A DNA stretch of 64,000 bases from contig VXSP01000046.1 of assembly GCA_009837885.1 (NCBI GenBank), forward strand, positions 1 to 64,000, read 5' to 3'. Made by a program: the position numbers and the translations under genes. The stretch comes from Holophagales bacterium (GTDB taxonomy: Bacteria > Acidobacteriota > Thermoanaerobaculia > Multivoradales > Multivoraceae). Each line of letters starts with the position of its first letter. Positions within the stretch are counted from its first letter, which is position 1. Under the pieces are notes generated by a model, which was not told the DNA's origin, searched no databases, and worked only from the letters and a program-made list of their open reading frames with translations. This document shows, piece after piece, positions 18,901 to 25,544 of the stretch.

Positions 18901-19029
18901 GCCCGCGTGTTCATGCTCGTTCTCCCCGGCGGGAGTCGGCCGATCCTCCTGGGCCTCTCCGGGAGCGGAGCAGAGGAGATAGAGAAAGACGAGCGGCGCC
19001 GTGAAGCGTCGCCGCCGGAGCCTTGTCAA
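15958..19029 (-). CDS. TonB-dependent outer-membrane receptor with His-rich N-terminus (paralog 1)
   Basis: 1023 aa if started at TTG 19029, which overlaps the TGA of the upstream lipoprotein gene (TTGA) and gives a clean signal peptide (RRRRFTAPLVFLYLLCSAPG). A TTG at 19062 is the alternative. After the signal comes a short His/Glu-rich stretch with eight His (EHEHAGAEEIGHSHEHPTHE), then the plug domain: VTVTGSWIPGTPEDAAQPVS, NLRGLGPSRSLVLLNGDRL, VEQVEFLRDGGAATYGSDAI, AGVMNVITR. A beta-barrel follows, ending ...LGRVLSIGLRFEL with a near-C-terminal aromatic. Such receptors import scarce ligands using TonB energy. The His-rich stretch suggests a metal or metal complex, by inference. Paralog 2 at 21600-24662 is similar along its whole length. 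Confidence 0.88.
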   Translation of the reverse strand: MTRLRRRRFTAPLVFLYLLCSAPGEAQEDRPTPAGENEHEHAGAEEIGHSHEHPTHEVETFSHTVTVTGSWIPGTPEDAAQPVSVLSREDLEAEGSPTLLGVIRNLSFSLGADLESDQFGARTNEDRSTLNLRGLGPSRSLVLLNGDRLTWSPGAIPDQAQLIVDTSVLPMVAVEQVEFLRDGGAATYGSDAIAGVMNVITRSHFDGLSFEGKHSVIDGSNGDGEVGLIAGGPFGGGRGHAVSSLGLSRRSPIRLRDRDWAIRPYADNPRGGWSGTGRPAVFYPLSGAPAIRDPNCERVGGAVSSPDSPLCRVQYTPFDNLVQDTRRGQWFTEASWDTEGGWHIGAEVLFARGDVPSWQTSPGYPPNKVVDPTRSVRANNPGLVDMARLYPELYGAYAFCDAPYCGWQGDGGAQDAAGIDPAWQEVAWIRGRMFGQEGPLRSHIRESETERLAFDLEGVTGETLWAFRASWSRADRRFEDGDALHYRARRALAGLGGLACEAQAPNEYDAGGNLSFSLDTLRRHAGQGDCRYWIPFSNSISPHPLVPNASNPDYDPAFDNGPLHDYLTTILGSRGETSLLVVEAVASGLLDWSLPGGEAEYAAGVQWRGETYELNPYTVGAPTPRGGALHDIAIYPCPGGPEITTCEKREGVFAYLPPVFPIEDDRGIGSVFGELSLPLAPSVESQVSLRFEDYGGDVGSSFDPKVALRWQATDALALRGSFGTTFRGPTLNQTIDGIADTSRFFIGRIGTFKPIHIHGDPALDPESATTLNTGLVFERSGLGGGSGRVFATVDYWRYHFTDPLVIQPFNSILGLACPPANHPLCDEASPWFDGLTISGDVPSLENLDTLAVRIVNGPDIETDGIDFRADLQTNAGPGRLTLGASGTTTLSWRIDGWELGEPYDAKGRLNYDTSLARALPEFKGRLFAGYTFGSFTGRWHLNYTDSYVHDAPTPWGDDYPIDAFATHDLHVSWTMPGDRATLFASILNLGDQHPPRVFRQINYDPSTHNPLGRVLSIGLRFEL

Positions 19030-19520
19030 CTGACGATGCGACGCGGGTTCATGCCCGAGCAACCGTCATGCCGTGCCGCGGTGGAGCAGCGCCCCGTGTA
19101 GCAGGAGTCGCCAGCGAAACCCTGTGGGCGCACGCTGCGAATCCAGCGTTCGACGTTGGCCTGGACCTCGGCCGCGCTCTGGCCGTGCTCCGTGATGAGC
19201 ACCTTCGACAGGCCCCACCAGGCCCGGCCCAGGTTGCACTGGCAGCAGCACGTGTAGGCCGAGCGGTCGCTGCAGCAGGGGGCGGGAATCGGCGTCAGAG
19301 CGGCGCGCTTGATCTCTTCCTGCTCGGCCGTCAGATGGATCTCCGCGTCGTACGCGATCAACCGCTCCATCGGTAGCGCGAGCAGCGAAGCGATCGGATC
19401 GTCTCCGGGCGCCGTCGCGGGGGTCGGCGACGGGTTACCGCAGCCCCAGATCGTCATCACGCCCAGGACGAGGACGGTTGTGGTGGCAAGGCGACGGAGA
19501 CGGTCGGTACGACGGATCAT
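19026..19520 (-). CDS. Cys-rich lipoprotein of unknown function
   Basis: 164 aa from ATG 19520. Signal peptide with a lipobox-like end (VMTIWGC, C27), so probably membrane-anchored in the periplasm or outer membrane. The mature part has Cys82, 83, 91, 92, 93 and 95 (APCCSDRSAYTCCCQC), then NLGRAWWGLSKVLI and a C-terminal SCYTGRCSTAARHDGCSG with three more Cys. Nine non-lipid cysteines in about 75 residues suggest metal binding or several disulfides. I do not recognise a named domain. It is translationally coupled to the His-rich TonB receptor immediately downstream, which favours a role in handling the receptor's ligand. An earlier TTG/ATG start at 19577/19571 would bury the lipoprotein signal. 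Confidence 0.7.
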   Translation of the reverse strand: MIRRTDRLRRLATTTVLVLGVMTIWGCGNPSPTPATAPGDDPIASLLALPMERLIAYDAEIHLTAEQEEIKRAALTPIPAPCCSDRSAYTCCCQCNLGRAWWGLSKVLITEHGQSAAEVQANVERWIRSVRPQGFAGDSCYTGRCSTAARHDGCSGMNPRRIVS

Positions 19521-19640
19521 GACGTGCGATCTTATCTTCGGAGTAGTCGCCGTGACGACGGCGGCAGGCATTGCCAACCAAGGCCGTCAGGGTGCCTTCA
19601 GTGTGGATAGTCGGGAGGAAGGCATGACTAGGTACTCGGT

Positions 19641-19877
19641 TCAAGCTCTGGGTCTTGGGAACAAGACCCAGACCGCAAACGCTGTGCGGTCCTTGATGTG
19701 TGTGCGCTGCATACCCAGGATTGCCTGAGCGGCCAGAGTCACGTCGGTGAGGGCCTCGGACTGGCTAGAGGTGTGGTCGGGGTCGTAGTCCGCCAGTTCG
19801 CGCTTCTCCTGGTGCGCGACAAGTCCGCCTGCGTCGTCCCCTGACGGACCAGGAGCAGTGCGGTACTCAGGAGGTTG
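19641..19877 (-). pseudogene. C-terminal remnant of a HEPN-like protein gene
   Basis: Reading on in frame straight after the TAG of the preceding small gene gives 78 codons without a good start codon, ending at TGA 19641. The sequence LVAHQEKRELADYDPDHTSS followed by AFAVWVLFPR resembles the C-terminal half of a HEPN-like family (ADYDP, then a helix, then an AFxVWxLF end). I recall this family being encoded next to small proteins like the one upstream. The N-terminal half, expected to hold the HEPN catalytic R-x4-6-H region, is missing. The family call is from memory of sequence character, not from a search. Confidence 0.5.
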
Positions 19878-20252
19878 CTAGACCGCAGCGGCAAGGCCTT
19901 CCCACTCGGACTTCTCGATGTAGGAGGGCAACAGCCGCATGCTCGAGAGGTCCTGCTGGTCGCGCATCTTCTTCGTGACGGCTGTAATCAGACCCAGAGC
20001 GCCTTTTGCCAACTCCTTGATCCGTTCCTCCTCGATGCCGCCGTCAAACACGATCTCGACGCGCAGATACGGGTCGTCATTGAGGTCAAGCCTCTCGGTG
20101 ACTCGGATGGGTCCGAAGTCGAAGCGGTCGCCAAAGCGGACCTCGAGTTCTTCGGCGATGGCGGCTTCGATGGTGGCGTGAAGCTCGGTTCGGGCTCCCG
20201 CGTCCGCGGTCACGGATCGCGGTCGTTTCTCTCCGTTCGGGCCTGCGGGCAT
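19878..20252 (-). CDS. Small acidic protein of unknown function, possible partner of a HEPN-like protein
   Basis: 124 aa, ATG 20252 with GGAGG seven bases upstream. Charged, no signal peptide or membrane segment, so cytoplasmic. Features: TELHATIEAAIAEELEVRFG, PYLRVEIVFDGGIEEERIKE, and a C-terminal LLPSYIEKSEWEGLAA. The C-terminal '(P/S)xxxKSE' ending fits small proteins that I recall preceding HEPN-like genes in possible toxin-antitoxin pairs. Here the downstream partner is only a fragment. Function not established. Confidence 0.6.
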   Translation of the reverse strand: MPAGPNGEKRPRSVTADAGARTELHATIEAAIAEELEVRFGDRFDFGPIRVTERLDLNDDPYLRVEIVFDGGIEEERIKELAKGALGLITAVTKKMRDQQDLSSMRLLPSYIEKSEWEGLAAAV

Positions 20253-20322
20253 CACGTCCTCCCTGGGGCCGTGTTCACGTGTGAGCGTACGAGCGTGAGC
20301 ACCGAGCGGTCAAGTTCGCCTC

Positions 20323-21600
20323 TCAACCGCAGGCTTCCGCCGAGCCCCGGTAGACCCGGTAGCCGGACCAGTAGTACGGATGCGAGGCGTCGAAGTCCAC
20401 GGGCTCCCGGCCTTCGCCCTGTTCGAAGCGAAGCGGCTCGGCAAGGAGCCGGTGCTGCGCGTCCCGGAGCGCTGCGGCCGTCGGCGTTCCTCCGGCCAGG
20501 TTGCTGTAGAGGCTGGCGAACAGGTGCGTGGCGGATTCGTCGACGACGGGCCAGAGGGATGCGACGACGGAGCCCGCGCCGGCGGCGCCGAAGGCTCTGA
20601 CGAACGGGCCGGGGCCGATGCCGTGGTCTCCCGTGTCCAGGCCGGAAAGGACGACCAGCGCCTCGCGTTCGAGCGCGAGTCTCGACGCCAGTTGGCCGGC
20701 GGTCACGGGAATGGCCTGATCGTCGTACTCCTCGGGGGAGAGCAGCAGGGCTGAACGGTCGGCGTTTCCCGGGTCGATCCGGGCTTCGGCGGCCAGGTGA
20801 AGGAACCGGACGGCGTAACTCTCGGTCGACTCCCAGAGGAGGGCCGGTGAGGCGGCCTGACCGAATCGCGACACCACCGGCATGCCCAGGGCGCTGATCG
20901 TGCTCGCCTGGTTTCGGCGTGCCGCGTGCAGGCGCCAGGAGATGCCGCCGTCGCTCATCGAGGCGCCGAGCGGACGTGCCGGTGGCCGGTAGACGGCGTC
21001 GGCGATCGCCAGCGCTACGGGCCTTTGGCCCGCCGGCGGGTTGTCGTCGTTGCCGCCCGCCAGGGCCGGATCGATCCAGCACAGAGTACGGGTCTCGATC
21101 AGGAAGCGGCCCTGGGAATCGAGCGATCTGGGCGCTCGAATGGCGCCGAAAGGCAGGTCGCTGAGCGGCCCGTCGGCGGACAGTGCGAGGTGCGGAACGT
21201 TCCGGAGCTGTTCAGCGATCGGGCCAAGGAGGACGTCACCGAGCTCGTCCCCGAGGCGGACGATCCGACCGAGAGAGGCAGGCGGCCGGAGCAGCGAGAG
21301 TTCGCGCAGTTCCGCGACGAGAGGATGCAGTTCCCCGGCGCTCGCGTTCAGGCTCAGTACGACCGGATCGCCGCCTGACCCTGGGACGAAGGTCAGGGCC
21401 ACCGGGCGGCCGGGAGAAGCGTCGTACACCAGGGTCGCGACTTCTGGCCTGTTTGGCCGGAAGAAGCTGGGGAGGGAAGTGGCATCTTCACCGGCCTGTG
21501 GATGGGCGGGCAGCGCGCCGGAGACCGACAGGCTCAGGATCGCGGCGCCCGTCCAGGAGGCAGCCGACGACCACCTCCCCGGCGTCCTGCCTGTCGTCAT
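20323..21600 (-). CDS. Secreted CHAT-domain-like protein lacking the catalytic His and Cys
   Basis: 425 aa. ATG 21600 shares its A with the TGA of the upstream TonB receptor (TGATG), so the two are translationally coupled. N-terminal signal-like segment about 14-35. The body fits the CHAT (caspase/separase-like) fold: 'SDLPFGAI', 'SYAVRFLHLAAEARI', 'EALVVLSGLDTGDHGIGPG', 'AGSVVASLWPVVDESAT', and the ending 'HPYYWSGYRVYRG'. Active CHAT proteases have HLATHG and SACETG-type motifs; here the catalytic His position is E272 and the Cys position is L321. It is therefore probably a pseudoprotease acting by binding. No TPR repeats are visible, unlike many CHAT proteins. Export plus coupling to a receptor gene suggests a periplasmic role. 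Confidence 0.72.
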   Translation of the reverse strand: MTTGRTPGRWSSAASWTGAAILSLSVSGALPAHPQAGEDATSLPSFFRPNRPEVATLVYDASPGRPVALTFVPGSGGDPVVLSLNASAGELHPLVAELRELSLLRPPASLGRIVRLGDELGDVLLGPIAEQLRNVPHLALSADGPLSDLPFGAIRAPRSLDSQGRFLIETRTLCWIDPALAGGNDDNPPAGQRPVALAIADAVYRPPARPLGASMSDGGISWRLHAARRNQASTISALGMPVVSRFGQAASPALLWESTESYAVRFLHLAAEARIDPGNADRSALLLSPEEYDDQAIPVTAGQLASRLALEREALVVLSGLDTGDHGIGPGPFVRAFGAAGAGSVVASLWPVVDESATHLFASLYSNLAGGTPTAAALRDAQHRLLAEPLRFEQGEGREPVDFDASHPYYWSGYRVYRGSAEACG

Positions 21601-24600
21601 CAGAGTTCGAACCGCACGCCGATGCTGAGGACCCGTCCCAGGGGGTCGTGCGTCGAGGCGTCGTAGTTTGCCGGGCGGAAGATCAGCGGCGGATCCTCGT
21701 CGGCGAGGTTGAGGATCGAGGCGAAGAGCGTCGCGCGGTCGCCGGGCAGCACCCAGGAGACGTGGACGTCGTGGGTGGCGTGGGCGGCGACCGGGTAGTC
21801 GTCACCCCACGGCGGCGGCGCGTCCTGGAGGAAGGAGCCGGTGTAGTTCAGGTTCCAGCGGCCGGTGAAGGGACCGCGCGAGTAGCCGGCGAAGACCCGG
21901 CCCTTGAGCTCCGGGAGCGGCCGGGCCAGGGAGGTGTCGTAGTTCAGCCGGCCCTTCGCGTCGTACGCCTCGCCAAGTTCCCAGCCGTCGATCCGCCAGG
22001 ACAGCGCGTACGTGGCCGATGCACCCAGGCGAAGGCGCCCCCGGCCCGCATCGGCCTCGAACTCGGCCCGGAAGTCGATGCCGTCGGTCTCGATATCCGG
22101 CCCGTTGACGATCCGCACCGACACCGAGTCGAGGTTCTCGATCGTCGGCACGCCGCCGCTGATCGTCAGGGCGTCGAACCAGGGGGAACCCGGGTCGCAA
22201 AGGGGATGGTCGGCGGGCGGGCAGGCGAGAGCGAGCAGGGCGGTGAAGGGCTGGATGACCAGGGGATCGGTGAAGTCGTAGCGCCAGTAGTCGAGGGTGG
22301 CGAAGAGCCTGCTGCCGGCACCCGCCAGACCGCTCCGTTCGACCACCAGGCCGGCGTTGAACGTCGTCGCCGACTCCGGATCGAGCCCGGGATCGCCAAG
22401 GATGCGGACCGGCTTCGCGGTGCCGATGGGGCCGATCGTCACGCGCGACGTCTCGGCGATGCCGGAAACCGTCTGGTTGAGGGTCGGGCCACGGAACGTG
22501 GTGCCCAGCGAGCCGCGCAGCGCCAGCGCTTCGGTCGCCTGCCAGCGCAGCGCGACCTTCGGATCCAGGCTCGATCCGACGTCTCCGCCGTAGTCCTCGA
22601 AGCGCAGCGAGAGCTGGCTGTCTAGGGAGGAAGCCAGTGGCAGCGACAGTTCGCCGAACACGGACCCGATGCCGCGGTGGGCCTCGGTCGTGAAGGCGGG
22701 CGGCAGGTAGACGAACAGGCCCTCCGGGTTGTCGCAGGAGGCGACCTCGGGTCCGCCAGGACAGGGATAGAACTCCATGTCATGGAGCGCGCCGCCCCGG
22801 GGCGGTGCGACGCCGACCGAGTAGGGCGTCAGTTCGTAGGTCTCCCCGCGCCACTGGGCGCCGACCGCGTACTCCGCCGCGCCTCCGGGGAGTGTCCACC
22901 CCAGCAGGCCGCTGGCCACGGTGTCCAGCACGAGCAGGGTGGTTTCGCCGCGCGTCCCCAGCGTCGTCGTCAGGTAGTCGAACAGGTGGCCGTTGTCGAA
23001 GGCCGGGTCGTAGTCGGGGTTCGTGACGCCGGGCACGGCGGGATGGGGCCTGATCGAGTTGGAGAAGGGGATCCAGTAGCTGCAATCGCCCCGGCCGGCG
23101 TGCCTTCGCAGCGTCTCGAGCGAGAAGCTCAGGTTGCCGTCGCCGTCGTGCTCGTTCGGTACCTGGTCCTCGCAGGCAAGGCCTCCCAGTCCCGCCAGCG
23201 CGCGCCGGAGGCGGTAGTCCAGGACGTCGCCGTCTTCCAGTTTCCGCTCCGCGGCCGACCACGACGCGCGAAACGCCCACAGGGTTTCGCCGGTCACTCC
23301 CTCGAAGTCGAAGGCGAACCGCTCGGTCTCGGACTCGCGGAAGTAGCTGCGCAGCGGTCCCTCCTGGCCGAACGTCCGGCCGCGAATCCAGGCCACCTCC
23401 TGCCAGCCGGGGTCGATGCCGGCGGCGTCCTGGGCACCGCTGTCGCCCCGCCACAGGCACCAGGGCGCGTCGCAGGCGGCGTAGGGGCCGTAAACCTCAG
23501 GGTACAGCCTGGCCATGTCGATCAGGCCCGGGTTGTTCGCCCGCACCGAACGGCTGGTGTCCATGACCCTGGTCGGCGGGTAGGACGGCGAAGTGAACCA
23601 CGACGGTACCTCGCTGCGGGCGAGGAGGAACTCGGCGCCGATGTGCCAGCCGCCCTCCGTGTCCCAGGAGGCCTCTGTGAACCACTGCCCCCGGCGTGTG
23701 TCCTGCACGATGTTGTCGAACGCCGTGTACTGGTAGCGGCAGAGCGGACTGTCGGGGCTGCTCACCGCGCCGCCGACGCGCTCGCAGTTCGGGTCGCGAA
23801 TCCCCGGAGCGCCCGAGAGCGGATAGAACGTCGCCGGCCGGCCGGTTCCCGACCAGCCGCCGCGCGGGTTGTCAGCGTAAGGCGTCAGCGCCCAGTGCCG
23901 GTCGAGGAAGCGGATGGGGCCGCGCCGCGAGAGGCCGAGCGAACTGACCGCATGGCCCCGGCCGGCGGCGAAGGGCCGGCCGCCGATCAGGCCGATCTCG
24001 CCGTCACCGCTCGAACCGTCGATCACGCTGTGCTTGCCCTCGAACGAGAGGCCGTCGAAGTGGCTGCGTGTGATCACGTTCATCACGCCGGCGATCGCGT
24101 CCGAGCCGTAGGTCGCCGCGCCGCCGTCGCGCAGGAGCTCGACCCGTTCGACGGCGACCATCGGCAGGACGTTCGTGTCGACCATGAGCTGCGCCTGGTC
24201 GGGGATCGCGCCCGGCGACCAGGTCAGGCGGTCGCCGTTCAGGAGGACGAGGGAGCGGCTCGCGCCGAGGCCGCGCAGGTTCAGGCTCGAGCGGTCCGCT
24301 CCGGCGCGCACGCCGAACTGCTCGGAGCCGAGGTTCGCGCCGAGACTGAACGGGAGATTGCGGATGAGATCGAACACGCTGGGCGAACCCTCCGCTTCCA
24401 GGTCGTCGCGCGAAAGGACGGAAACCGGCTGCGCCGCGTCCTCGGGAGAGCCTGGAATCCAGGAACCGGTGACCGTGACCGTGTGGCTGAAGGTCTCGAA
24501 CTCGTGGGTGTGGTGCTCGTGGTCGTGGTCGGCCCCGTCCGCCTCGGCGTGCTCGTGCTCGTCAGCCGGCGCCGGGCTTCCCTCCTCCTGGGCCGTCCCG

Positions 24601-24662
24601 GCCGTTGCAGAGAGGAAGATGAGCGCCGCCGCGAAGCGCAACGGGCGGGAGGCCGTCGACAT
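21600..24662 (-). CDS. TonB-dependent outer-membrane receptor with His-rich N-terminus (paralog 2)
   Basis: 1020 aa, ATG 24662. Signal peptide (PLRFAAALIFLSATAGTAQ), then a His/Asp/Glu stretch with eight His (DEHEHAEADGADHDHEHHTH), plug domain (VTVTGSWIPGSPEDAAQPVS, NLRGLGASRSLVLLNGDRL, VERVELLRDGGAATYGSDAI) and barrel ending LGRVLSIGVRFEL. It is collinear with paralog 1, including the external-loop cysteines (for example DPNCERVGGAVSSPDSPLCR). The stop codon overlaps the start of the CHAT-like gene. Its start lies only 44 bp from the divergent enoyl-CoA hydratase start, so its promoter must overlap that gene or its leader. Confidence 0.9.
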   Translation of the reverse strand: MSTASRPLRFAAALIFLSATAGTAQEEGSPAPADEHEHAEADGADHDHEHHTHEFETFSHTVTVTGSWIPGSPEDAAQPVSVLSRDDLEAEGSPSVFDLIRNLPFSLGANLGSEQFGVRAGADRSSLNLRGLGASRSLVLLNGDRLTWSPGAIPDQAQLMVDTNVLPMVAVERVELLRDGGAATYGSDAIAGVMNVITRSHFDGLSFEGKHSVIDGSSGDGEIGLIGGRPFAAGRGHAVSSLGLSRRGPIRFLDRHWALTPYADNPRGGWSGTGRPATFYPLSGAPGIRDPNCERVGGAVSSPDSPLCRYQYTAFDNIVQDTRRGQWFTEASWDTEGGWHIGAEFLLARSEVPSWFTSPSYPPTRVMDTSRSVRANNPGLIDMARLYPEVYGPYAACDAPWCLWRGDSGAQDAAGIDPGWQEVAWIRGRTFGQEGPLRSYFRESETERFAFDFEGVTGETLWAFRASWSAAERKLEDGDVLDYRLRRALAGLGGLACEDQVPNEHDGDGNLSFSLETLRRHAGRGDCSYWIPFSNSIRPHPAVPGVTNPDYDPAFDNGHLFDYLTTTLGTRGETTLLVLDTVASGLLGWTLPGGAAEYAVGAQWRGETYELTPYSVGVAPPRGGALHDMEFYPCPGGPEVASCDNPEGLFVYLPPAFTTEAHRGIGSVFGELSLPLASSLDSQLSLRFEDYGGDVGSSLDPKVALRWQATEALALRGSLGTTFRGPTLNQTVSGIAETSRVTIGPIGTAKPVRILGDPGLDPESATTFNAGLVVERSGLAGAGSRLFATLDYWRYDFTDPLVIQPFTALLALACPPADHPLCDPGSPWFDALTISGGVPTIENLDSVSVRIVNGPDIETDGIDFRAEFEADAGRGRLRLGASATYALSWRIDGWELGEAYDAKGRLNYDTSLARPLPELKGRVFAGYSRGPFTGRWNLNYTGSFLQDAPPPWGDDYPVAAHATHDVHVSWVLPGDRATLFASILNLADEDPPLIFRPANYDASTHDPLGRVLSIGVRFEL

Positions 24663-24690
24663 GGCCGCGGAGCCTATCCGGCCGAACCGG

Positions 24691-24696
24691 GTACGA
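24691..24696 (+). promoter_or_regulatory. Possible -10 element giving a nearly leaderless enoyl-CoA hydratase mRNA
   Basis: TACGAT ends 10 nt before ATG 24707. A start site 6-7 nt downstream of the -10 would leave a leader of only a few bases. No Shine-Dalgarno is visible. Evidence is the hexamer alone. Confidence 0.3.
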
Positions 24697-24706
24697 TGCC
24701 CGGCCG

Positions 24707-25456
24707 ATGTCCAACGTCCGACTCGAATCCGACGGCCAGATCGCTCGCATCACGTTGACGCGGCGGAAAAAGGCGAACGCACTCGACTCCGCGACCACCG
24801 CGGCGCTGCGCGAAGCGGTCGTCGCGTCGGCCGAGGCGAGCCCACGGGTCGTGGTCCTCTCCGGCGAGGGCGTCTTCTGCGGTGGCGCCGACATCCGCGA
24901 GATGGAGGATCTCGATGCCGTCGACGCGGAGCGCTTCATTCGCGGCCTGCACCGGGCCTTCCTGGCGATCCGCGAACACCCGGCGCCGGTCGTTGCCGAG
25001 GTGCGCGGCGCGGCTCTCGGCGCGGGTCTGGAACTCCTCGTCTCGTGCGATCTTTCGGTTGCCGCGGACGATGCGATCTTCGGGATGCCGGAACCCCATG
25101 TCGGCCTGCCGTCGGTCATCGAAGCGGCGCTGCTGCCTCACGTCGTGGGCCTGGTTCGGGCACGGGAACTGCTGTTCCTGGGCGATCCGATCGACGCTGA
25201 GGAGGCGGCGCGGGTCGGGCTGGTGGGGGAGGTCGTGCCGGGCGCGGACCTGGAGGCAGCCGTGAACGCGAAGGTCGAGCGTCTGCTGCGACTCAGCCCG
25301 GAGGCCCTGCTGCTGCAGAAGCGTCTGATCGGCCGCTGGCTCAACCTGCCGCTGGATCAGGCCGTGGAGGCGGGTGTCTCCGCGTTCCGGGCCGCCTTTG
25401 GCACGGACGCTCCCAGGAGGGAGATGGAGAAGTTCTGGCGGCGGCGCCGGGGCTAG
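24707..25456 (+). CDS. Enoyl-CoA hydratase/isomerase family protein
   Basis: 249 aa, within the usual crotonase length of about 255-270. Crotonase-fold enzymes hydrate or isomerise enoyl-CoA thioesters. Oxyanion-hole motifs: SGEGVFCGGADIREME (about 49-64) and VRGAALGAGLELLVSCDLSV (about 101-120). The region PEPHVGLPSVIEAALLPHVV covers the usual catalytic Glu positions. C-terminal trimerisation helices follow. It could feed on the product of the acyl-CoA dehydrogenase pair upstream, but the minus-strand receptor block separates them, so the genes are not in one operon. Confidence 0.87.
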   Translation: MSNVRLESDGQIARITLTRRKKANALDSATTAALREAVVASAEASPRVVVLSGEGVFCGGADIREMEDLDAVDAERFIRGLHRAFLAIREHPAPVVAEVRGAALGAGLELLVSCDLSVAADDAIFGMPEPHVGLPSVIEAALLPHVVGLVRARELLFLGDPIDAEEAARVGLVGEVVPGADLEAAVNAKVERLLRLSPEALLLQKRLIGRWLNLPLDQAVEAGVSAFRAAFGTDAPRREMEKFWRRRRG

Positions 25457-25474
25457 CGCGGCAGAAGGTCCAGA

Positions 25475-25522
25475 AGCCGGCGCTTCGCGCCGGATGCCGG
25501 CGGGGACGCCGGCGCACCCAGT
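25475..25522. repeat. Dispersed GCCGGCG-rich palindromic element, copy A
   Basis: A hairpin CCGGCGC-TTC-GCGCCGG (25477-25493) is followed by GCCGGCGGGGACGCCGGCGC (25496-25515) and ACCCAGT. Similar units occur at 30265-30314 and, inverted, 34414-34461, with a half unit at 34359-34385. An outer inverted repeat GCGCGGCAGA/TCTGCCGCGC (25456-25465, 25524-25533) surrounds it. It lies between convergent genes, so it could terminate both. Confidence 0.7.
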
Positions 25523-25544
25523 CTCTGCCGCGCAAGCTCCCAGG

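Noticed and set aside
22677..24758. Plus-strand open frame of nearly 700 codons opposite TonB receptor 2
   Set aside because: Composition is that of an antisense frame (Arg/Ala/Gly/Val, no motifs), and the receptor on the other strand is convincing from signal peptide to C-terminus.
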